A stretch of DNA of 64,000 nucleotides from Bugula neritina (GCA_964035545.1 OZ037766.1:25366126-25430125); one strand, 5' to 3'; numbered from the stretch's first letter, positions 22,487 to 36,300 are shown. Made by a program: numbers and translations. The notes: a model not told the origin generated them from the sequence alone.

Positions 22487-22492
22487 AATAAA
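22487..22492 (+). promoter_or_regulatory. Polyadenylation signal of GST2
   Basis: AATAAA starting 15 bases past the GST2 stop codon, giving a very short 3'UTR. Confidence 0.65.
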
Positions 22493-23098
22493 TTTACTAA
22501 AACAGGACAGAGAAAGATACAGCAATGGCAACGTTTTCGCTCGATTGCAATAACATATTTTTGATATGGTGGAATTTTTGAACCACGAAAAAAATATAAA
22601 TAAGAATTAATTGGTTGATAAATTTCTTGGTTTTTTTTTATAATTTTTGAAAATGCACATGGGAACAGTATTACTAGAGGTTCCTGAATATGATATCCTA
22701 TCTAACCTCCTTTAATATTTTTGGTGAATTTGTTTACAGTTTATTTACACTTTGTTATTTTTAATAGACATTTCTAACAAATTTTCTAGTTTATAGCTGA
22801 ATTAATTTTACAGGGATTGGGCTCTAATACAGGTTTTTGGAAAAAATTGAGCGATTGTGGTTTGAACAAAACATAATTATAATGCTGGTACTGCAGTTAA
22901 CTTCTTTTTCACCATAGACAGCTGTAATCCTGCATTTTATTGAATATCTAACTGGTACTAACCAATAATATCACTTTGTGAGTAGATGAAGATAATCTCC
23001 AATAGTTGATATTGTCCCAGTTTTATGCTCATGGTTTGTATCACACCAGAAGTTATAAAACCGAGGTTCAACAGGCAGAAGGCAACTGCAGATAGAAT

Positions 23099-23231
23099 TG
23101 TTCTATAAGCAGCTCCGAGTTGGGAGTGATTAAGTACGGTGGTTTGGGTTCTCGAGTTTGGGGTTTGTTAAAACTCGAAAACCCCAAACTACTGTACTCA
23201 GTCACCCCCAACTCGGAGCTGCTCATAAAAC
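23099..23231. mobile_element. Foldback family, copy B
   Basis: The best preserved copy: TTGTTCTATAAGCAGCTCCG at the left, with an arm through GGTTCTCGAGTTTGGGG, then the reverse complement AACCCCAAACTACTGTACTC and AACTCGGAGCTGCTCATA at the right. A short spacer separates the arms, so it can form a long hairpin. No coding capacity. Confidence 0.85.
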
Positions 23232-23956
23232 TTGGAGATTTTCACTAAAAGTTGAAAATGTAACTGAGCATGAAACAAAAGCCTGGTGGAACAACTGCAA
23301 TGCTAATTAAATAGATTAAAACTTATCTTTTGACCCTTGTTTTTTTTGATGAGACTTTAAATTGAGAAGCATGAAAGATAGTTTATTTTGCATTGCAAAC
23401 AGTGGTTTAAATTATCATGCGCCTGAAGCTGCAAAAATCACTATGTTCTTGAATCACTCAATGATAATTTTATTCAACAATATTAATATAATATGGCTAA
23501 ATTAGATAAACTGGCAATATGCAAGTAATGAAACATGACATACAATTGTAACTTTAGAAGTTATTGTCTGTGGTTGTGTAGTTGGAATTGTTTAGCATTT
23601 CTGATAATAAAATACTATAGTATATACAGCTTTATACATGGAAGCTTGCTTTAGACAAGCCATAATAACTCATGCTAAGTGACACTCAATAAAATGTGTA
23701 GCAGAAGGTTGACAGAACCTGCCAAAATATTACTAAGAGCTGCCCATGCCTGCCAGTGTAATACAATTTAAAGAGGCATTCAAACAAAATAAAATGTGTG
23801 TTTTACAATGGCCATTGAGCTACAGTAGAAATGTATACAGTTTTTGCTCTCTTGGCGAAAATAACTTATATACTAAACTGTCAATAATTCATTTGGTTCT
23901 ACAGATGAAAGAGTGGCATCACAGGAAAGGCTGTGGAATAAGCTGGGAGGTGCAGG

Positions 23957-26900
23957 TCACACTCTCAGTGCATCTGCTATCGTTGAGCTAAGTGTGGGGG
24001 AAGAAGACACTGTTTCCTGTTGAAGCTGAGACATGGGGACTAGTTGGTGTTTGGCCACTTCGAAGAAGACTCTAGAATACAAAACATTTTATATGGAGAC
24101 ATTTTCCTATATATTTAGGTTGTGCTCTTAACTGGATATTCATATTCATTTAAATTATGCAGAGCCAGAATTTGGGCAATACAAAAATAATAGATAGAGA
24201 TGCAACTACTCACTGATGGGAATATTTGGTCTCAACTGTTTTTAGATTAGGATTTTTTGTGTGCATGATGGAATTAAGTGTGATGAGTATTTCTTTGAGC
24301 TGAGGTTCGCTGTATCCAGAGTAGTAGTGGAGGGTGTCGGTCTAAAATATACAGTAATAGACATGGAGAGCGATACATAGACATGGAGAGTGGTACATAG
24401 ACATGGAGAGTGGTACATAGACATGGAGAATGATACATAGACATGGAGAGTGGTACATAGACATGGAGCAATAAAGAGACACATAGACATAGAAATGGTA
24501 GCAAATAGACTCACCCACTGCTCTTCTGGCTCCAACATTAACATGGCTAACCGGAGACACCCGGCAGCGATTAGTGATTCTTTAAAATGGACTATTTTGT
24601 AGGACATCAAAGTTGTTTCATTGATATATCTTGCTAGAGTTAGCACTTTCATCGACTTTTTACCTGCCTGCAAATAAATAAACCCAAATTTCATGCCCTG
24701 GGAGGGACAAATAGAAAAGTTGTACTATAGCATAACAGTTTATTATTGACCAGGACTTTCACCAGTCCGAGTGGCTTCCGGGAAGAAGTCCAGCACACAA
24801 ACCTTAGCAAACCTTCTGAGGAATCTGTAAGAGATGGGCATGCCCAGGCTGAAGTCAACTGTTCTCAGAATGTCCTTCTCCATCTTCACAAACTCAGGTC
24901 GGTTATAAGCGTCATCACATATAAACAGGAAGTCATCCACCATTGGTGGAATTCTCTCCTGCAACAAGCATCGGACACCTACGTTACAAAGTAGAATGAT
25001 TGCTGATGATTGTAGCCTGAAAACTGGTCAGCATCTTAACCAACAGGAGGAAAGTAAATCTTACGTCAAACTTGCAGCCAATGAAAACAGCGGCAGCACC
25101 GACTAGCTGCAGGAGCTCCTTTGAGACGTCGTGCTTAGCCAGATAGTGATCCACCAGACGAACCGCTAAGTAGAGAGTTTCGTGGTTCAGCTCAAAGTTC
25201 TCTTGAACTTCCACTAACCAGTCGACTAGAACAGCCCGCATTGAGGGGGTCACTTCAGACTGCCTTGACATATAGTCATCAACTAGGAACTCAGCCTAAA
25301 ACAGAACATAGCGTCAGTATATAACAGGAATACCCTTTAAAAAACTACTAGGTGTCTGACTGACGAACCCACTTACTTTCTTATGTAATTACTGGTCATC
25401 TCTCATATTTCGATCATCAGCTTAAAGCAAATCGGGCCAGCAATGTTATGCTGCAAGAGTCTCTCAACAGAAATTAACTACTACGAACGAGTAGCAATGC
25501 ATTACAGAAAAGATTCAACTATTATTGTCACTTGAACTATCAGTACTTGGACTAAAAGTACTAGCATATAAACTGTGAGTCATACTCACAGTAGCAGTAC
25601 TTAGTGACTCACCTCTTTCAACTTGTAGTAGTTGAATATATCTTGAGCATACTCTGGGCTTTGGAATATATCGTGCATGTTCTCCTTATCGATGTCATGG
25701 AAAGCTAACGTCTCGTCTGTAGTGGCTAAAACGGTAACAGTGTCACTTTGAACACTGGGCAACATGATTAAAATGCAGAATAGTAGAGACAAAACAGCAA
25801 TTTAACACAAAACTTACCAAGACGAATATTCAAAACTGAATCCGACAATTCAGAATTGGAAGTTGAGATTTCTACACTCGCTGAGGCATTTGATTGGCTA
25901 CTAGGAACAGTGTCCAGTTGTGATTGGCTGTTAGAATCTGAGCTAATTTGTAACTGGGAGCTGGAAGTGACACTAGTTTGTGCCTGGTTAATATTAAATG
26001 AACTTTTTTGTAATTGATTAGTGGTTGGTACTTTTAGTTGACCCTGAGTGCTAGGAATGGAAGTTGCTCTCACGTTAGTGATATCAGAATGATGAGACCT
26101 GCAATTACAAGTGACAATAACATAATCAACAGTCAGAAAAGGAAATCAATTATGATCAAATGGAGGGGGAAATATTCAATAAGGTATTAAAGATTGACAC
26201 AGAAAATCAATAAAAGAGCCAACTGTAACTGAGAACCAACTACTCACCCAGACTCTGTGATCCTGCTCTGTGAAGATAGGATATTCTCAGTCTGGCTGCT
26301 GGATGTTGAACCATTTTTATTTGACGATTTCAAGGAGCTACTTCTCAAAACTCCAGTCTTTTTCTGCAAGTATCATTAGCTAATTATGAACTCGTGGTGG
26401 TGTGTTGATATTATTTAGTTATGATTAAAAAACCTAGCAAGCTCATAAACCCTGCTCAAAAGCTCATGAACTAGCAACCATCAATAACCAGTTTCATGCG
26501 TATTGATATCAGTTCAACTGCAGTAAGTTTGAAGACACAGAAACAGGCTAAAAATCAAACTAGGCCTAACCCCATTTGTCTGCTCAACTTGACTGTAGTT
26601 CAACCAATCCGTTAAAATCATAAGATAGATATAGGGCAAAGTAACTCACTCCAAAGATATAGAACAGTAAGTTGTCCGCGAAAAGAAAGTTATATTACCA
26701 GTAATTATGAAAGACAACTAGTGTCACCAGTATTTGTGCCAAACAAGTCAAACTAACGCATGCAACTGTCCACATAATGACATGGTCTACCAGTACATTG
26801 TGAACATGTGAAAGATTACAATAAGTTGTTCAAACAAAAAATCTAGACCTGCACTGTAGGCAATTTAACTGAAAAATGTACGCAATGAAGACAACTCTTC

Positions 26901-27366
26901 AACCAATCTGAATGCAGCCAAATAGAGAATTTGATAATTGTAAATGAGCCCGTAAAACTGGCTACATAGTAAGAAGCACAAACTATGTTGTAGACTAGCA
27001 ACACAGTAGAATACACACATTTGTTATATCTCCTAGAACTTTGGGCAATTTGAGCCCACTGGCAGTTTCTGAAACCTTCCTTTTGGACCCAGCTTTTACA
27101 GCCACCTGTTTTCCAATAGGTGCATTCTAAAAAATAATTTTAATAAATTACACTTTATTAGTACAATGTCACATTCACTTGACGTACTATAAAGAATTTG
27201 GTGGTATTAATTAATATAATCAAAAGAAATTCAATAGTTAATCTCAAGGTCTATAAATTCATACTAGTTGCTTAATAAAGATAAAAAAGATAAAAACCTG
27301 ATCTGTCTTCGCTACATTGGACTTTTTAGATAGTACAGCAGTGCGTTGTGATCTTCTCCTTTCCAT
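23957..27366 (-). CDS. CCNB3: Cyclin B3
   Basis: B3-type mitotic cyclin, an activator of CDK1 in M phase and meiosis, 489 residues. Ten coding exons in transcript order: 27366-27298, 27126-27019, 26363-26248, 26098-25818, 25725-25613, 25295-25065, 24958-24803, 24667-24515, 24341-24214, 24071-23957; all are GT-AG and the phases close exactly. Residues 1-190 are a low-complexity Ser/Gln-rich N-terminus with a degenerate destruction box (PKVLGDITN, 51-59, lacking the leading Arg) and a KEN at 205-207. The cyclin box follows: MRAVLVDWLVEVQENFELNHETLYLAV (from 248), KFDERIPPMVDDFLFICDDAYNR, then MPISYRFLRRFAK. The C-terminal fold carries TLARYINE, and the tail HQVFFEVAK matches the family. The intron between exons 8 and 9 is mostly a 20-bp minisatellite. 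An acceptor-like TTTTTATAG just upstream of the ATG suggests a 5'UTR intron, with a promoter near 29.3 kb. Confidence 0.95.
24358..24490. repeat. 20-bp minisatellite in a cyclin B3 intron
   Basis: Five to six copies of AGACATGGAGAGTGGTACAT with a few substitutions. They make up most of the 173-base intron between coding exons 8 and 9. Read on the minus strand it creates spurious Cys/Leu/Tyr-rich frames. Confidence 0.9.
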
Positions 27367-29264
27367 TTTTGTTTTTACTGGACTGTTGGTAACTATAAAA
27401 ATTATCAGCATTTATTATTTCAAAAACAGCCTCTTGTCCAAAATGCTTGACTCAGAGTATTTTTTTTAATCTAGGTGATATGCTTGGTGCAATATTTCTA
27501 TATATTCATGTGTAATGAGCAGGTTACAGCTGATAATTATCTGGAGACAGCTGTAATGAAGACCTTAAAATAATTATTAGAACATGTTGCCATTGAGGTG
27601 TTTGAATGCTTGATTGAAAACATTAGCATCTTCATTTGAAAAACGAGCTCAACTATTTCTGTATGATTATTATGTGGATTCTTGTCAAACTATGCTTTAT
27701 AGCAGTATATTTTATTATATTTCAAGTAAACTATTCAACAGAAGTATAAAAATTAGACAGTCATTGAATCATTACGATAATTGAAAGACTAAATAAAACT
27801 CAACAACAAATTGCTTATAGTTATACTGATATTCATTATGAAACTGAGTCACACTTTATGTGATAACAAATAAATATAGTTATAGTTTAAGTTAAAAGAC
27901 TAAGTAACAGTGTATCTTATTCATTAAGTGACTGACTATCCCTATGCTTATTGCTTAGATTACCGTTATGTCTTAGAGTTTGCTATCACAGTAGTCCATG
28001 AGCTTGATTCTGAATATCAAAATCAATGGAACTTGAAGCTTATTATTATGTAGCAATTATAATCCTAGTACTAGTAGTAGTAGTAATACTCATGGTGATA
28101 GTGATCCTATACCGTACTTACAGTTATGCTTTTCACTCAAACTGTCTCACAGTGTTATATTTAGTTTCAGTGTGAAATCAAAGCTGATAACAATTGACTA
28201 AGACTTGAGAACTAAAAGATTTACTTTAATATAATATTATTCTAAGTTTAATGAATTATAATGGTGATGCCAAGGGTTCACACCATTTCATTAATACCAA
28301 TAGTCGCTATTGAGTAATAGTAATATAGTAATACTATTACTAATAGTGAAAGCTACTTTAATACAAACAATAAAAGCAATGCTTATACAGTTATAGTTAA
28401 ACTTAACGTTATACTAATACTAATAGTCTACATTTAAGTCAATAACTAAAACTTTATAATTAACTATAAGCTATACTTATGCCTATGCCCTATGGTCTTT
28501 GAGTTAGACTTGGTCGCACAGTAATAGTTATAGTTATACTTATAGTAATATTAATAGTAATTGTGAGTTGAACTTGAAACTCAAAGTCAATCATCAAATT
28601 CAATGCGACAGTGAAAAGCTTATATTAAATTTAATATTAATTAAATTATAAATAATTACAATTTTATGTAATCTTTATTCTCAATTAATTTACTTTTAAT
28701 CATTCAATCTCATTAATAATTTTTATACCAGTAAAGCTGAAAGTAAATGCAATTTATACAATTTAAATTAATAAATATAGAAATTTAAATTATCGTTAAC
28801 TTTAAGTTAAACTTAAAGTTAATGTTACTGAATCTCTACAATTTTTATTTTAGTAATAGTAATACTAAAATTATTACACTTATACTTATAGTTATTGTTT
28901 AAAGACTAAAGTAATGCTATTACTATTAGCATAACATCAACTACAAGTATAACTATAAGTATATGTTAATTAACTTATTAGGATAACGTATATTCATATT
29001 CTGATTCATATTGATATTGATTTTGAAAAAACAAATAAATTACTAATTAGTATTACGTACTTAGAGTTGAACTAAGTCTAATTTGGTTTAATAATTACAT
29101 GAACTATAATGTAAATTTTTGATTACAATTACTATTAGTATTACACTGCAAACACTAAAAGCAAAAACTCAAATTAGTATTTTTAACCGACATCGCTCAA
29201 AAGCCAATGCCAGTTTCGGTTACCACTTTGATTTAACTTATGTTTGGGCGCTCTGGAGTCACAG

Positions 29265-29335
29265 TTAAAATTCGCGCATTTCAAAAAGGGTACTACGTTT
29301 CACCCGCAACACGGACGTGCCTGTTTATTGGCTAA
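29265..29335 (-). promoter_or_regulatory. Candidate cell-cycle promoter of cyclin B3
   Basis: In cyclin B3 sense (minus strand) the order is AGCCAAT (29333-29327), TTTGAA, a CHR-type hexamer (29285-29280), then GCGCGAA, an E2F-like site (29277-29271). CCAAT followed some 40 bases later by a CHR is typical of G2/M genes. It lies 1.9 kb upstream of the start codon, consistent with a 5'UTR intron. No transcript data support it; inferred from motifs only. Confidence 0.4.
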
Positions 29336-30287
29336 TTGCCACGCGTTTCAAGCGTATTCAGCAAAATAATTTGAAACAAAGATATACTTGAAACGCTACC
29401 AGTATATCAAACCACTTCTTAAGCTTACTCTAATAACAAAACCGGTATTAGAATATCCCAACGATTAATCAAATTTATGTTGTAGAATTGAAGCTAGATT
29501 GTATCTTTAGTTATCCGCTTTGGGAATTTCCCACCTAAAAGAGTAAAGACACTCAAACAAAGGTGAATGTATATAATATCATATCACTCTGATAACACTT
29601 GATGCGACTCTCACTGCGACAGCCATGTCTATAGTCACTAGTGATAATAGTAGTAAAGGTCACCATCATAATTTTGGTCAAAGAAGATTCATGTTGATTG
29701 ATATCGATCAGGTTTTACCTTGAAGTTGATGACTAGTTCAAAGCAGAAATTCCAATTGATTTTCAAACAAACTCAAACGTAAAGCTAATGGCATGTCAAG
29801 GATTAAGAAGTAAATGTAAGAATTATAATTAAACTTCAAGTTAAATTGAAACTAAAAGTTTTACTTCATTACATTTACAGTTACACTGTGACTGTTAGTA
29901 ATAGTTATACTTATTCATACCCATCTTGATATTGATAATGATATTATTATTAACTAATACTAATAGTAATACTAATAGGGATAGTAATACTTAGTCTAAT
30001 ACTGGCATTTTGATATTTAAGTGGCTTGTTTGCTAAATAATAACTAAGAAAAAAAAACTATTTTTAAAGCTGTAGAATTTGTATGATTGCACTTGTTTTC
30101 GAAAAACAAATCTCATTTTGTGATGAACATAACTAAATAACTTTTGCAGATGGCAGGTTTGGCTTTACATAAGTTGACATAGCTAAGCCACTTCAAAATT
30201 GTTTGTAGATCGAAGTTTACAGATTAATTTAAAAACAAATCAGGCCTGTCTTACTAAAAGTTTAAGCAAATGGTAGCTTTCAACTTC

Positions 30288-30293
30288 TTTATT
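30288..30293 (-). promoter_or_regulatory. Polyadenylation signal of the DUF4434-like gene
   Basis: AATAAA on the minus strand, 68 bases beyond the stop codon at 30361. Confidence 0.6.
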
Positions 30294-30360
30294 TTATTGT
30301 GTATATTTTGTAAATTGTATCAGATGAAAATCCTTAAGAAATACATGTCATTTGTTTAAG

Positions 30361-33300
30361 CTATTTGTCTTTGGTAAATGTGTTTTGATTCAACGTATAG
30401 TTGAAAGTACAAGGATATCCTGTGCCATCCATGCGGCCCACGCTGATGACCCCCTCTCTCTTCAAGTCTCTGAGCTCAGGAATATCATACAGCTGGATGT
30501 AAACCAGAGAGTCAATAAGGCCATGCTTCTGACCATAGTCTAGCTCATAATAGTAGCCATATATGCTAGTCACTCTATAACTGTTGTCATAAAGAGTGTA
30601 GTTTACCTGCAATCAATAATACGTGGGCTAAAGATTGATGTTGCATGTAGTTGCCATGAATGATCTTAAAGCTTAACTAACTTAAAAATTTGGATTGTAA
30701 AATTAAAGTTTTAAGTAATCTTTTTGCAATGATTAATAAAAAATATCCTAAAATTTGTTTGTTATAGCAAGTTTTCAAATGGCATAATATTACATTAAAA
30801 CATTTTATAACAGAATCAGTTTTTCACTATTTAATAGCTCTGTTGTTCATCAATGTATATCATTTTGTCATTTTCTCAAATGTTTGCTTACTTGAAAAGG
30901 TTCAGTCAAAGGGCCATCAATATTGAAACCGATGACAACAATAGATTGGTTGCTAGGAGAATGAAATCTGCATTCACTAATGATTGGTCTGTGGTAGTCT
31001 ATTTTTATTTGCTCTGCAAGAGAATGCCCTTCCTCTTTGCAAGTAAACAGGGGATCCCAAGCAAAAGCAGTAACTTTCTGTACCATAGCCCCTACATATG
31101 TAAGCGCTTGATCTAGTCTGTGCTTGTACACACTGTGTACTCTCCTATCCATTCCTACAATTGAAAAATGTCTGCTTTAGTTTATATATTTAGTTAGAAG
31201 TTAGGTGTTTGTACTTGTTCTTGTAGTTAGGAATTGCATACTCATACCAGCGTTAGCAGTTGCGATGGCATACTATGCTATTTTATGATAATTTCATATT
31301 TCGATGTCCAAAAATTCTATTTCAGTAGATGAATGGTAAACTTCATAGATTTTCATGTATGTCAATAGATTACTATGTAGACAGCATTTTATTTTGTATC
31401 TTAGTTTTACATTCCTACCGTTATTTTATATCATATACACCAACATCCTAAGTCATCATGAAAGTAAACATATATATTTAGAGGTCTTACATTCTCATAG
31501 ATATAATATATTATAAAATATATCTAATTCTAGTGAGATGGCTGCTTATTCAACATGAAACCACAACCATATTTTCATACACAAACTGCAACCAAAAATT
31601 CATCCCTACGAGCATCCATTCACATAATATGAAGCAATGAAAACGCAGTGATTAAAGTGTACATAGGAAGTGTCTCATAGCCTGTTCATACAACAGGAAG
31701 CTGTTCAACAAGAAATGGAACACAACTAGAGGTGCTGATACTAACCTGATCCACTTGGATCAACCGGCATACATACAGTTCCATTCTCAATGTCGTCGTA
31801 TGCTTCAATCATCAACCAGGTCTGAGGGATTTTCAGTTTTGAGTAGCTTTTGAAAAACTACAAAAGCAGAATATTTTGCAAAATCAATAGACGTCTGACC
31901 AACATTACATAATACACCTAACAGCATGCACAATAAAAACATATATGAACATTGATATAAACAGCGTCATAGAGCTATAGAAACTTCACACCACTCCTCG
32001 AGTGTAAGTAAAAAAAGCCATTTAAAAATTATTTCACTAGAAAATATTCATTTATAACCATATGTAAGTTATCTACATGTAAGTGCCTTATTTATAAATA
32101 ATCATATAATATAGTGAAAAAGGTTTATTGTTTTAATAGTGATTCCAACAGATGCTTGTTTTCTACAGTAGCAAATACTTGCATTACCTGTAAAGACATA
32201 ATACTATTGAGTTACATAGTTGGTATATTGGATATAGTAAGTATATTGGTGTATAGTTAGTATATTGGTGTATAGTAAGTATATTGGTGTATAGTTAGTA
32301 TACTGATGCATAGTAAGTATATTGGTGTATAGTAAGTATATTGGTGTATAGTAAGTATATTGGTGTATAGTTAGTATATTGGACATAGTAAGTATATTGG
32401 TGTATAGTAAGTATATTGGTGTATAGTAAGTATATTGGTGTATAGTTAGTATACTGATGCATAGTAAGTATATTGGTGTATAGTAAGTATATTGGTGTAT
32501 AGTAAGTATATTGGTGTATAGTAAGTATATTGGTGTATAGTTAGTATATTGGTGTATAGTTCGTATATTGATGTATAGTAAGTATATTGGACATAGCAAG
32601 TGCACTTACATCAACTATTGAAGCATAGTAAATATCGGCATAGGTGGTGTTCTCATTAATTGAACTGTTTTTGTATTTTAGCAGCTCATACAGTGTATGA
32701 TCTGATCCATATATTGTGCTCTGTTTTTCCTCGTCCTTGAAGTATGCTGCCTTTCCTAAAAATAGGAGAGAAAACTCCAATTTGGTTTATAGTTTCAATG
32801 AGAGCTTGGATGAGCTATGCTGGTTTGTTCTCAAGCAAGGTTGATATTACATGTTTAGACGCTTCTAAAGTAGTGCACTGCAATTTTGGGCGGATATCTT
32901 TATTCACATCACCTATGAGCATAATAAGTTTTGGTCTATACCAGTAAATGGCATGCCTGACAAGTGCCCCTATCTGTCATATGTTGCACCTGCAGAGCTG
33001 CAAAAATAAAATCTCTGAGCTGAAACTAACTACTTCTCCTTATCTAATGCCAGTAATTATTTATTTAAGTTGTTTTTTAATATTATAATCTAGTTATACT
33101 TGATATAAGCAAAAGCATACAAAATCCAACAACTTGTTGGTTATATTTTCATTAAAAGGAGGAATATAATGAAAAACTATGAATCACTGAGCCATACAGC
33201 TTTTTCATTTATTGAATATTTTAGTCAAATCAATTACTAAAACTCAAAAGTAGCTAATTATATTATGTAGTTTGACCCATAAGACTAATAATATAGGACT

Positions 33301-36300
33301 ATGGCTAGGACTATTAGTATAGGACTATGGCTAGAGTTAGGACTAGGTAGCGTTATTAGCTGTGAGCTTGCAAAAGTCAGTCTTAAGCTTACCGTCGCCC
33401 CTTCCATCTCGTATGACAAATTTAGAAAGTCCAGAAAACAACTTCAGAGCAGTCATTCCTTTCTTATACCCTTTAAGTGTAGTGTTACTGGCGTGAGTTA
33501 GATCTATGCTGGGAGAGCCGAGCAATTCAAACCCACCATATCTAGTGAGAAAGTACAGCTCTCTCCAAAACATGGGTACAAAGCTAGCGGGAAGACGATC
33601 ATGATATGAAGGGACTCTCTGCTGATTCATTATATAGTCAGTTATCACATGGATGTCACTGTAATACCCTGTAGACAGGTGAACACTTCAGATTAAAGCA
33701 ACGCAGATTAGTTTGTGTCAAGGATAGATAACTTACATTTTCAAAATTTTATTAAGTATGTATTATATTACATTTATAGCATTTGAAACTTTTAGCTGCT
33801 TTATAATCGCTGTAAAAAATGGACATTGCACAACTGGAATTTTTTCAAAAATGAAGCACTTTTTGTTATACAGAGCTACCAGATAAAAAGATACTTCAGA
33901 CTGAAATTAAAAAAAAACTTTCAAAACTCATGGCTGGAAATTTCAATTTTTTTCTAAATAAGCACATGTTTAGTCTTCAACTTTTAAGTGATGTTATGTT
34001 AGAGTCTGAAATGACTAAAACAAGAGAATATTTAGTCAGATGCAAAGCTTCAAACACAACAGTCATATTGCTGCCTAACAAAAATAGTGTTACCAGTATT
34101 CTTATAATTAATGAGCAACACAAACTTAAAACTTTCTCCTAGCTTCAATATTTTTCCTAATTCTAATAGCCTTATTTTCACAATATTCAGTATAATGTGA
34201 AGATGGCCTACCCACCCTTCATAGCAGGCACCTTGGAGTAACTTCTCTTATGTTCTAGAATTAGTCTGTAGATAAATTGAAAGTAAACTCGTATAATGGC
34301 ACCAGAACTTTCATCTTCTCCTACAATGGAATCACAAAATTTAAAGTTTTATTTTGCTTAAATAGACTACATAATTAAAATCATAGCGCTAACTTTGATT
34401 GAAAAAAAAATCTATAGGTACTTTCATGTTTTCAAGTATTTTGAGTCGCAGTTTGTTTAATTTGAACTTAGGGCTTGTAGATGCTTGCTTCTACAAACTC
34501 AAACTTCAGATTCCGTACACAGGAAGTAATGTTTCAAATTATAATAGAAATTTACATAATTTTCATACTGAGTAGTGATATAGAATGTAATGTTACGAAA
34601 TAGGATGTTTACAGATATTATAACTTGTAGTACAATCACACACAATCACAATGTCATCGACCTCAAATTAGCCTAACCACTAGCTGCTAGTAGTCTACTT
34701 AATGCTTCTTTAATTACTACCCCAAAACAGTAGCTACGCATGTAGAATGATTCATAGTCAGCAGTTGTGCTTGCATCAGCTGTGATGTCACACATGCTTG
34801 TTTACTTCAGCCCACTTCTTGAAACAGTAAGATCCTACCCCAAAATAGTAAATTGTAAAATCATACCTCTTACAACACAATAATGTTTATCAAATGGATT
34901 AGTATATAAGGCAAAACCATTTTTAGTAGTTGCAATATTGTTAGAGTCATGCTGTCAGTTTGGACAGCATTAAATTTATGTAAGACTACCAAAGAGTAGC
35001 ATTATTTGAAAGACTGTGCAAAGCCACAGCATCAACATAGCAGTAGACTAGGAGAGAGAGAAAAGAGGTAATGAGCATCTATTTACAATTATATATCGTT
35101 ATTACATTTTTTATGTTATAAAGTTTTTAATAATATGGGCTGTAGTTGCATGCTATGTTGAATCATTATTTCATGCTGCTATCTACAATTTATGATATAC
35201 ATTGCTAGTGCTTTTACATACATACTTATTATATTACGTACATTTTGTTTGCCTTATGCCTTATGTTGTATCATTATTATTTTAGTTTTTACGGTCAGTA
35301 TTTGATCAACATTGGTGACTCAAATAAACTCTGATCACGTCTAAAACCCTCCCTATTCCTAGTCAGGCTGTATAAGCTAGAGTGTCACTCTAAAGCAAGA
35401 GTCATAGCAAAGAGTGTCATTCTATATAGAAAATAGACAGCTCATTTTTAAGAACAACCAATTAGATTAGTTGGTAACTAGTCAATCAGACATATATACT
35501 TATAAAAGGAGGTTTTGGTAGGCCCAAGTAGATGCTCATGTTCTTTTTCTGTGCCTCACTAACAGCTGTGTATATTGGGTCTCCGGATCCTGCATATCGA
35601 GCAAAGAGTACTGCAACCTTGCTGCCATTTCTGAATCCACAATCTCTGCCAGCCACTCTAACAAATAAATAGTCGGAAATATCAAGACTAAATGGCAATG
35701 AAAAACTAATTTTGAGATCAAACTGCAAAAATTAAATCAATGTAGGCATTCTCAATATCTGCTAATATCTTTATAGTGAATCAAGGTATAACAAATGTGA
35801 CAGCATAGTGTATTAATTAGGATTCAAGAACTATGATTTTGGTAACTTTTTAGTTATAACATTATGAGTTGCTACTCCTATAAGTAGAAGCAACCGCACT
35901 GAAGAAAATATTTTTTCACTTGAATGCCACTGATCATATATTTCAGCAATCAACTTTAACTATATGGTTCTTTTTAATGAAAAGCACAAAGTTTTACAAA
36001 CTGAAATTTATATGGATACCTTATCCAATAAAAGCCTAATTTGATGTATTTTGTTCAACTGCAATTATTTAATTGACAAGATCATCTGGTGCAGATTTTT
36101 GTTGAATAATTATATATTATCATCATCTCTAAATTACTTGACGAGTGAAAGTGCTTTTATAAAATAGTAATTTTCAAGTTACTAGACAAAATCTTGCAGA
36201 TATGGTTTTATAAAACCTTTAAACTTTTATAACTCACTGTTCATCCCCGTACCACAGCACCACTCTGTAGTACATCATGTATGCAACCTGGATCCTCTTA

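Larger units (their letters stand above)
22473..23956. other. Convergent spacer between GST2 and cyclin B3
   Basis: It holds the GST2 polyadenylation signal, foldback-family copy B (23099-23231) and AT-rich non-coding sequence. No gene was seen; the 23746-23991 open frame is the antisense of the last cyclin exon plus flank. Confidence 0.5.
27367..30360. other. Cyclin B3 upstream region
   Basis: No other gene is recognised. From 27.4 to 29.1 kb it is AT-rich with degenerate TAG/ATT repeats. At 29170-29420 base composition changes, with several CpGs, E2F-like, CCAAT and CHR-like sites (see the regulatory entry). Beyond it, AT-rich repeats resume up to the 3' end of the next gene. Confidence 0.5.

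Noticed and set aside
24242-24694. A 150-residue minus-strand open frame
   Set aside because: It reads through a genuine cyclin exon into the intronic minisatellite and beyond; the spliced model fits the family far better.
32204-32605. A CRISPR-like or protein-repeat array on the minus strand
   Set aside because: A head-to-tail 19-bp minisatellite without unique spacers, in a eukaryotic intron.
35536-35722. Alternative reading of exon 3 of the DUF4434-like gene using the strong acceptor at 35722 with the phase given by exon 2
   Set aside because: It runs into a stop and loses the GSKVAVLFARYAGSGDP and MSIYLGLPKP blocks that look coding.
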